Shown piece by piece: positions 7,001-10,273 of a stretch of 10,273 bases of DNA (the stretch's first letter is position 1; the number at the start of each line of letters is the position of its first letter). The notes under the pieces are model-generated. The model saw only the letters and a list, made by a program, of their open reading frames with translations. It was not told the DNA's origin and searched no databases. The position numbers and the translations under genes are program-made. Origin of the DNA: Phoronis ovalis (Eukaryota; Phoronida; Phoronidae); the NCBI GenBank assembly GCA_028565635.1, contig JAOXYB010065689.1, positions 1 to 10,273 of the forward strand. The letters are read 5' to 3'.

Positions 7001-7965
7001 TTCCTGAAATGGAAAAACGTTTGGGTATCATGCATATACTGTTTTGTTAGTTAATCTTGGAACATAACATCAATCTGTATTTCAAGATATACTTATTTCT
7101 GATGAAATTCCTTTGTTTGCCATTGTTTACCATTTAATTCTTGCCTTGTCCGTTTTACCAAGCTCTTCAGGCATCAGATCTAACTAGTTGGTCTTGGTAT
7201 AAATGAATTACCATGCCTGTATAAGATATGTCTTTCATATCTCTGATTAGGACTGCTTAAAATCTATTGATTAGGACTTAAAATGGTCTCACAGGTAGTC
7301 TCATTTTGTGCATGAACAATGACGTAGTTCTCCATGCGCTCGCACAATTCATTCATTAAATCCTATATTCTCCGCTTTCTTCCCATACTGAGACAAAATC
7401 AAAAAATAAATCTTATTTTCGTTGGTCTAAGAAGTACCTTTTTTTGTAATTTATAATAGCATTTCCACACTTAAACAAGTATTTATTAATATTTTTATTA
7501 TTTTAATTAAATGTCATCTCTTAATGTATTTCTAAAGTCAGATTTTAAAAAGCAGGATTTATATTCAACTGAAGGCTGCTGGGATCGAAAGGGTCTGACG
7601 GTGGTGCCCTCAAGTGCATGCAAATAGTCTATTGCCAAGTTCATTGAGCATGGACATTAAGGCCTAAGGTCTGTGCTCAACAAACTTAGTAATTGCTTTT
7701 GTTATATTGTGCTTGCGAAACGGTTTTAGGTCCTAATTAGTGAATGTAGACACCCTGGATGATGTTTGTTGTCATACAGAGTGACAACTGCTTTGTGTGA
7801 CAGCTCATATTCTTACTGCACATTCTGTTTTTTCTAGGCTTGAAAGTTGGTGGAAAACGAAGAATTACAGTACCCCCAAGCCAGGGTTATGGAAATAAGA
7901 AATTGGGACCTATTCCAGCTAACAGCACTCTAGTCTTTGATTTAGAACTTAAAGCTGTTAGCTAA
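976..7965 (+). CDS. FKBP46: Nuclear FK506-binding protein (nucleoplasmin-like + FKBP prolyl isomerase), 5' partial, 11 exons in window
   Basis: Join 976-1062, 1723-1881, 2173-2310, 2810-2878, 3083-3207, 3792-3834, 4101-4267, 5919-6032, 6217-6348, 6854-6983, 7838-7965. These give 1292 coding bases (429 complete residues plus a split first codon), all in one frame with GT-AG introns, ending at TAA 7963-7965. Residues about 1-100 match the nucleoplasmin-like domain of FKBP39/FKBP46 and yeast Fpr3/Fpr4. Residues 96-210 are acidic patches around a basic cluster, 235-325 are Lys/Gln/Ser/Thr-rich, and about 325-433 are an FKBP domain. Family knowledge: such proteins are nuclear or nucleolar histone chaperones that also catalyse cis-trans isomerisation of prolyl bonds, including in histone tails. 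The start codon is missing: the frame meets a stop at 951-953 upstream of 976 and no suitable short ATG exon was found, so exon 1 probably lies before the window. The symbol follows the insect 46-kDa homologue; orthology is inferred. Confidence 0.93.
1063..1722 (+). other. Intron between exons 2 and 3
   Basis: 660-bp GT-AG intron. It holds a compound microsatellite, (TG)5 at 1124-1133 followed by (TA)6 at 1134-1145, and a small perfect hairpin at 1202-1220 (AAGGGG, 7-base loop, CCCCTT). Nothing else is supported. Confidence 0.85.
1124..1145. repeat. Compound (TG)5(TA)6 microsatellite
   Basis: Five TG units immediately followed by six TA units within an intron; likely length-polymorphic. Confidence 0.9.
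1723..1881 (+). CDS. FKBP46: Coding exon 3: core of nucleoplasmin-like domain
   Basis: Acceptor TTTTAG ends at 1722; donor GTATGT starts at 1882. Phase 1 at both ends, 159 bases, residues 34-85 plus split codons. The reading contains [19 protein letters not shown] and then a [12 protein letters not shown] segment, the beta strands of the pentameric nucleoplasmin-like core with the usual Leu-rich segment between them. The same frame is open from 1590, but 1590-1722 is intron with no family similarity. Confidence 0.95.
2173..2310 (+). CDS. FKBP46: Coding exon 4: end of nucleoplasmin-like fold and first acidic patch
   Basis: Acceptor CATAG ends at 2172; donor GTACAC starts at 2311. Phase 1 at both ends, 138 bases. 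Residues 87-94 (SVHLTGYL) form the closing strand of the chaperone fold. Residues 96-130 then become strongly acidic, ending in a run of four Asp, with Ser-Glu/Asp contexts typical of casein kinase 2 sites. In this family such tracts bind histones. The exon is a multiple of three with matching phases, so it could be skipped without a frame change. Confidence 0.95.
2311..2809 (+). other. Intron between exons 4 and 5
   Basis: 499-bp GT-AG intron. A TTAGCTCAGCAGTG segment near 2619-2632 resembles a pol III A box, but no B box follows, so it is not called. Nothing else is supported. Confidence 0.85.
2810..2878 (+). CDS. FKBP46: Coding exon 5: second acidic patch
   Basis: Acceptor CTCTAG ends at 2809; donor GTATTA starts at 2879. 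Only 69 bases, phase 1 at both ends. It encodes residues 133-154: a hydrophobic VPVLAAL stretch followed by [15 protein letters not shown]. The acidic run is the second of four in the protein, and the Ser inside it is a likely casein kinase 2 target. The frame and phase agree with both neighbours. Confidence 0.93.
3083..3207 (+). CDS. FKBP46: Coding exon 6: bipartite basic cluster and Asp/Asn tract
   Basis: Acceptor TTGTAG ends at 3082; donor GTATGT starts at 3208. Enters in phase 1 and leaves in phase 0. Residues 157-175 form two lysine-rich clusters (KKRK, then KKNKKVKK) with the look of a bipartite nuclear or nucleolar localisation signal. Residues 177-196 are almost entirely Asp, Glu and Asn, encoded by an impure GAT/GAC/AAT repeat at 3166-3207 that runs to the splice donor. 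Confidence 0.93.
3166..3207 (+). repeat. Coding GAT/GAC/AAT trinucleotide repeat
   Basis: An impure trinucleotide array encodes the Asp/Asn/Glu tract of residues 183-196. GATAATGATGAT occurs twice exactly with a 15-base period (3181-3192 and 3196-3207), and the second copy ends at the splice donor. Confidence 0.85.
3208..3791 (+). other. Intron between exons 6 and 7
   Basis: 584-bp GT-AG intron with a long T tract just before its acceptor. It contains a cluster of nuclear-receptor-like half-sites at 3491-3546, listed separately. The minus-strand open frame at 3593-3982 spans exon 7 and looks random. Confidence 0.85.
3491..3546. promoter_or_regulatory. Cluster of AGGTCA-type half-sites including a DR1
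   Basis: TGACCT (3491-3496) is AGGTCA on the minus strand. AGGTCA (3523-3528), one spacer A, then AGGTTA (3530-3535) form a near-perfect DR1. A further AGGTCA lies at 3541-3546. DR1 elements of this form bind RXR/HNF4-type nuclear receptors in animals. Function here is inference from motif density only. Confidence 0.3.
3792..3834 (+). CDS. FKBP46: Coding exon 7: 43-base small exon
   Basis: Acceptor TTTGACAG ends at 3791 after a long T tract; donor GTATGT starts at 3835. It encodes residues 197-210 ([14 protein letters not shown]), extending the acidic region with an SSDEE casein kinase 2-type site. It enters in phase 0 and leaves in phase 1, exactly linking exon 6 to exon 8. Skipping it alone would shift the frame; skipping exons 6 and 7 together (168 bases) would not. 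Confidence 0.88.
4101..4267 (+). CDS. FKBP46: Coding exon 8: acidic to lysine-rich linker
   Basis: Acceptor CACCTAG ends at 4100; donor GTATGA starts at 4268. It encodes residues 212-266. The first part ([17 protein letters not shown]) is acidic; from about residue 236 it turns into a Lys/Ser/Thr-rich linker. An internal GGTAGT at 4165-4170 could act as a donor, but it would break the frame with exon 9, so 4267 is preferred. The donor region is duplicated downstream (4282-4293). Confidence 0.9.
4268..5918 (+). other. Largest intron (1651 bp), between exons 8 and 9
   Basis: GT-AG intron. Its 5' end carries a duplicated donor sequence (CAGGTATGATTT at 4265-4276 and 4282-4293). The rest is AT-rich. 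I see no coding exon, RNA gene or clear mobile element in it. Confidence 0.85.
5919..6032 (+). CDS. FKBP46: Coding exon 9: nine-residue basic run
   Basis: Acceptor TTTTCAG ends at 5918; donor GTAAGT starts at 6033. Phase 0 at both ends, 114 bases, residues 267-304. Residues 280-288 are nine consecutive Lys/Arg (KKKKKKRRK), followed by SKNK. This is a strong nuclear or nucleolar targeting and nucleic-acid-binding cluster, as in Fpr3/Fpr4 relatives. The exon could be removed in frame. Confidence 0.92.
6217..6348 (+). CDS. FKBP46: Coding exon 10: Gln/Lys linker and start of FKBP domain
   Basis: Acceptor TTCAAG ends at 6216; donor GTAAGA starts at 6349. Phase 0 at both ends. A Gln/Lys/Thr-rich stretch (residues 305-324) precedes [20 protein letters not shown], the conserved first strand and turn of an FKBP domain linked to a nucleoplasmin-like module. 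A second AG at 6221-6222 would remove only two residues (Lys-Gln), giving a possible alternative acceptor. Confidence 0.93.
6349..6853 (+). other. Intron between exons 10 and 11
   Basis: 505-bp GT-AG intron, AT-rich. The open frame of exon 11 runs back to about 6722, but that upstream reading has no FKBP similarity. Nothing else is supported. Confidence 0.85.
6854..6983 (+). CDS. FKBP46: Coding exon 11: FKBP domain, active-site half
   Basis: Acceptor TTCCAG ends at 6853; donor GTAAGT starts at 6984. Residues 349-391. Active-site equivalents of FKBP12 are visible: Tyr353 (Y26), Phe364-Asp365 (F36-D37), Phe373 (F46), Glu381-Val382-Ile383 (E54-V55-I56) and Trp386 (W59), with the hallmark [17 protein letters not shown]. 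The loop between Asp365 and Phe373 is one residue shorter than in FKBP12. An open frame extends on both sides, but only this part matches the family. Confidence 0.96.
6984..7837 (+). other. Last intron (854 bp), splitting the FKBP domain
   Basis: A phase 1 GT-AG intron interrupting the FKBP domain between Val391 and Gly392. It contains the 81-nt imperfect hairpin at 7621-7701. The remainder is AT-rich without other supported features. Confidence 0.85.
7621..7701 (+). ncRNA. Candidate intronic microRNA-like hairpin
   Basis: Positions 7644-7655 pair with 7669-7680 without interruption (12 pairs, two G:U) around a 13-base loop. After a 2x2 internal loop, 7629-7641 pairs with 7683-7695 (11 of 13, one G:U). 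7621-7627 then pairs with 7696-7701 with one bulged T, and 7628 is unpaired. All three wobbles would be A:C mismatches if the minus strand were transcribed, so the plus strand folds better. Length and shape fit a microRNA precursor processed from the host intron. I recognise no known family; it could also be a decayed fold-back element. Confidence 0.4.
7838..7965 (+). CDS. FKBP46: Coding exon 12: C-terminal half of FKBP domain, with stop
   Basis: Acceptor TTTCTAG ends at 7837; TAA at 7963-7965. It encodes residues 393-433: [18 protein letters not shown], then a shortened 80s loop, then [17 protein letters not shown]. Tyr409 and Phe425 correspond to FKBP12 Y82 and F99. The loop is about one residue shorter than in FKBP12 and has Leu414 near the H87 position. 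It resembles Fpr3/Fpr4-type FKBPs (an IPANS motif) more than FKBP12. Confidence 0.96.
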
Positions 7966-8130
7966 ACAATAAACGGGTCATTGTATTGTGTAATATATTT
8001 TTTTTTCTATTATCAAATCATTTTTTTAAACTGTAAGTCGTAACTGTTTCTGCAACAAACAAATACATATATGCCTTGATAAAAGTGATTTGGTATAGAA
8101 AAACAAAATAAAAACGGTTTTATGTACATT
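7966..8130 (+). other. 3' untranslated region
   Basis: AT-rich sequence between the TAA stop and the inferred cleavage site about 15-25 bases after the AATAAA at 8107-8112. Another AATAAA lies at 7968-7973, only three bases past the stop; using it would give an unusually short UTR. A long T tract follows near 8000. The exact 3' end is inferred. Confidence 0.7.
8107..8112 (+). terminator. Polyadenylation signal AATAAA
   Basis: A canonical AATAAA 142 bases after the stop codon, followed by a G/T-rich stretch (about 8120-8141) and a T-rich run, the usual downstream elements for cleavage. It is the better placed of the two AATAAA hexamers after the stop. Confidence 0.65.
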
Positions 8131-8462
8131 GCATTGTGGTAGCATTAATCTTTTGTTATTTTCAGTAATTGTATGGATATATCTGGTACCTCAGACAATA
8201 TTAAAATCCATTGTGTTATGGGTGCTGATAATAAGCCCTTTCCAATTGCAGTTTCTCATATTTGTCACTAGGGGCGTATGTGGGCTTCATTACTATTATT
8301 CATGCATGTATTTATGCCTAAAGTTATACTCGGTCTACAGCCATATAAATAACTTCTCTAAAAATTCTTCCTTAATCCTCTGTAAATTTGGAAAATGTGA
8401 AAGTTTCTCAGTAAAAATGATATGATTTTAAAGAAAACTGTTATTTTTTAATAGTAGATTAA
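8131..8462. other. Intergenic, no supported feature
   Basis: AT-rich spacer between the FKBP 3' end and the inverted-repeat element. A plus-strand open frame (8129-8425) is hydrophobic and low in complexity, with no recognisable domain, and overlaps the polyadenylation region. Confidence 0.6.
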
Positions 8463-8472
8463 CATTTAAGGG
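8463..8472. repeat. Left target-site duplication CATTTAAGGG
   Basis: Exact 10-bp match to 8971-8980, directly abutting the left inverted terminus. Confidence 0.65.
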
Positions 8473-8970
8473 GTATCAGGACAAATACACCCCCGGACAT
8501 AAAGCCCGGACAAATACCCCCAAGCCAAATACCCCCCGGACATATACCCACCCCATAAATAATTTCACCTATCACATATAGGATTTTAGGATGAAAGATT
8601 TGTTGTTTGCTGTTTGCATTTGAAAGATGATTGCAATTAACAAGCAGAAGCAATTTTTATGATGACAGTTACAATTGCATAAATTTTATTATGATTAGTG
8701 ATCAAAGAATTATAATTAAAGAACTAATTGATTTACTCGAAGTAGGAGTATCAGTAGGAGCAATTATGATTGCAATTTAAATTACTCAAGTTGGCTTTAT
8801 AAGGCAGTAATTTTGTTCTAATGCTTCATATAAACAACGACTGTTACCATGGACAAAATAAAATTATTAAAAAATACAATTTAATTTTCCTTTATTATAC
8901 ATTTTTTTTTGGGATGGTGGGTATATGTCCAGTGGGTTATTGTCCGGGGGGGGGTATTTGTCCTAGAATC
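8473..8970. mobile_element. Non-autonomous TIR element (MITE-like) with 10-bp target duplication
   Basis: Ends are inverted: AGGACAAATAC at 8478-8488 is the exact reverse complement of 8954-8964, and GGACATATACCCACC at 8538-8552 is the exact reverse complement of 8916-8930 (15 of 15). CATTTAAGGG flanks both sides directly (8463-8472 and 8971-8980), as expected for a target-site duplication of 9-10 bp. Arms consist of irregular GGACAAATACCCCC-type subunits; the left arm has about 26 extra bases of them. The AT-rich interior (about 8570-8900) encodes no transposase. A 9-10-bp duplication would suit a Mutator-like transposase and 8 bp a hAT type; the class is inference. Confidence 0.7.
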
Positions 8971-8980
8971 CATTTAAGGG
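8971..8980. repeat. Right target-site duplication CATTTAAGGG
   Basis: Exact 10-bp match to 8463-8472, directly abutting the right inverted terminus. Confidence 0.65.
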
Positions 8981-9183
8981 AGCGGACTTGTTGGGGACAA
9001 CTTATTTACATTTTGAGTCGAATCTTGGACAGTTTAATGAAAAAATAAACCAATAAAAGTATACATTTTTAGAAAGGTATTAACTTAAGGATTACTAAAA
9101 ATTTCTTTACTTGTCTGTCACATGATTATGTAATTAGTAAGGAGTAAAACTTCCCGTTTTTCAAAATGTATGATTCAAAAAAA

Positions 9184-9467
9184 ATATAAGTCCAACACCC
9201 CTGTAGATACAAGTTTAAACTTGGCCAACATTAACTTTAAATAGGGATCTCCAAAAAGTGTCTTAGATTTTTAAAATTTCGTTTCGTTGAAACTTTTCAA
9301 ATTTTAACTGCCAGAAATTTTCATTTTTTTCTGACACCTATATCTTTTATAGAAGCACATCATTTTAAAACTAAGAAGAATTTGAAAAATCTGAGAGTTC
9401 CTAGTTAAAAGTGAATTTTGGCCAAATGTAATCTTAGTATCTGTGGGGGTGTACTTTGGACTTGTAT
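9184..9467. mobile_element. Fold-back / MITE-like inverted-repeat element
   Basis: The left end ATATAAGTCCAA (9184-9195) mirrors the right end TTGGACTTGTAT (9456-9467) with one mismatch. Inward, CACCCCTGTAGATAC (9196-9210) pairs imperfectly with GTATCTGTGGGGGTGTAC (9437-9454), and TTGGCCAA occurs at corresponding positions (9221-9228 and 9418-9425). AGATTTTT (9265-9272) may pair with AAAAATCT (9385-9392). Symmetry therefore extends at least 40 bp per arm, possibly more. TA dinucleotides bound the ends (9185-9186, 9465-9466), as for Tc1/mariner-type MITEs, though the AT-rich context makes this weak. No coding capacity. Confidence 0.6.
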
Positions 9468-9509
9468 TTATTTGTTTTATTCTCACATTTTCTCACAATA
9501 CTGCCTTCT

Positions 9510-9575
9510 GGTGGACGAGGCCGAAAACTCGAACTTGGGGCCGTTGTGCTATCAGAGGAATTAAGCTAAAGTGAA
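9510..9575 (-). repeat. Possible tRNA-derived SINE remnant
   Basis: Read on the minus strand, TAGCTTAATTCC (9557-9568) resembles a pol III A box and AAGTTCGAGTTTT (9524-9536) resembles a B box, in the right order and about 32 bases apart. A cloverleaf cannot be formed and the spacing is shorter than in a tRNA, so this is at most a degenerate tRNA-like head. Confidence 0.25.
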
Positions 9576-9839
9576 GAATGTAAGCATTAAGAGAAAAAAG
9601 TATATTTTACATTAACAAACTTTGGTTTTCTTATGATCTCTCGCAATATATATTTTCGAAAACTAGGAAATACATGACGAGTTGAATGAATCATCTAAAA
9701 CGCATAGCTAGAGCCAAATACGGAATTGCAAGAAACTGAAAGTGAATATCACTATCAGTCTTCATGCGCACCGTTATTTTAGCATTAGTTTGCAACTATA
9801 AAGCACAACCTTCTATCAGGAAAATCCAACTGTAAATGT
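9576..9839. other. Intergenic, no supported feature
   Basis: AT-rich spacer with short unrelated open frames. I see no repeat, RNA gene or exon in it. Confidence 0.5.
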
Positions 9840-10215
9840 TGTGCGGTATCACAAGTAATGTGGCGAGTAAACTAGCTGTAATTTCTGTTGGTGCAATCCT
9901 TCATCAGTTGTCTGTGCCATTTGATTTCCAGGGGAACTGTCATTCACGGTGACTGTAGAAATGTGACCGCTCATTCCTCATTAGCTCCTTGTTTTCAATC
10001 TCCACTTCTGATCACGCTCTATCGTTTTCGCCTTAATTCTGACAAGAAGTGTCTCGCCACTTTGGTGCTGCTCTCGATCCCTAAGTATCAGAGCCTATAA
10101 ATATTCGGTTAGGTCGCTTAAAAAATTTCATATTTATAGTTTCTTACCTAGCTCTCAATTCAAATTTTACATGTTACCAACATTTCGTTGAGTATAAGTT
10201 GTACATTTGAGAGGT
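9840..10215 (+). promoter_or_regulatory. Possible promoter and first exon of a downstream gene
   Basis: Positions 9930-10120 are richer in G+C and CpG than the rest of the window. TATAAATA at 10096-10103 fits the TATA-box consensus on the plus strand. A good splice donor, GAG|GTAAGG, lies at 10210-10218, so a non-coding first exon of roughly 10130-10212 is conceivable. No transcript evidence is available, and the open frames here lack recognisable domains. Confidence 0.25.
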
Positions 10216-10273
10216 AAGGAATCAAATAAAATATGAAACATTATATGCAATACCGATGATTTATAGGCATTGA

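Noticed and set aside
8129-8425. Plus-strand 98-codon hydrophobic open frame
   Set aside because: AT-driven Leu/Ile/Val/Tyr-rich translation, overlapping the polyadenylation region, with no domain signature.
8459-9048. Frames 8459-8653 (minus) and 8821-9048 (plus), both containing GICPGG-like peptides
   Set aside because: They look similar only because they translate the two inverted arms of the same TIR element; neither extends beyond the repeat in a meaningful way.
9304-9486. Minus-strand 60-codon open frame
   Set aside because: It lies inside the fold-back element and has random-looking composition.

Overview
The window is animal nuclear DNA. It is AT-rich and has one plus-strand gene broken into many short exons with GT-AG introns, plus degenerate repeats and small inverted-repeat elements. 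The gene encodes a nuclear FK506-binding protein of the FKBP39/FKBP46 type: an N-terminal nucleoplasmin-like domain, long acidic and lysine-rich linkers, and a C-terminal FKBP peptidyl-prolyl isomerase domain. That architecture, the intron density and the repeat content suggest an invertebrate. A mollusc or other lophotrochozoan is my best guess, but the taxon is inference.

Layout. Positions 1-695 hold degenerate tandem repeats and poly-G/C tracts, and probably lie in the gene's first intron or upstream of it. Positions 976-7965 hold eleven coding exons (976-1062, 1723-1881, 2173-2310, 2810-2878, 3083-3207, 3792-3834, 4101-4267, 5919-6032, 6217-6348, 6854-6983, 7838-7965). Every junction keeps one open frame and ends at a TAA stop. 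The exon carrying the start codon (expected to encode about four residues, Met-Phe-Trp-Gly in relatives) is not found and is probably upstream. With it the protein would be about 433 residues; residue numbers below assume this. A short 3' UTR ends after an AATAAA at 8107-8112.

Downstream (about 8130-10273) there is no convincing gene. It contains a 498-bp non-autonomous element with terminal inverted repeats and a 10-bp flanking duplication (8473-8970), a 284-bp fold-back element (9184-9467), a possible tRNA-like SINE remnant on the minus strand (about 9510-9575), and a CpG-richer stretch with a TATAAATA box (about 9840-10215) that might be the start of the next gene.

The most interesting non-coding signal is an 81-nt imperfect hairpin in the last intron (7621-7701). 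It resembles a microRNA precursor, and its G:U wobbles favour the gene's own strand. I recognise no known microRNA in it. I see no bacterial-type features, CRISPR array, rRNA or intact tRNA.
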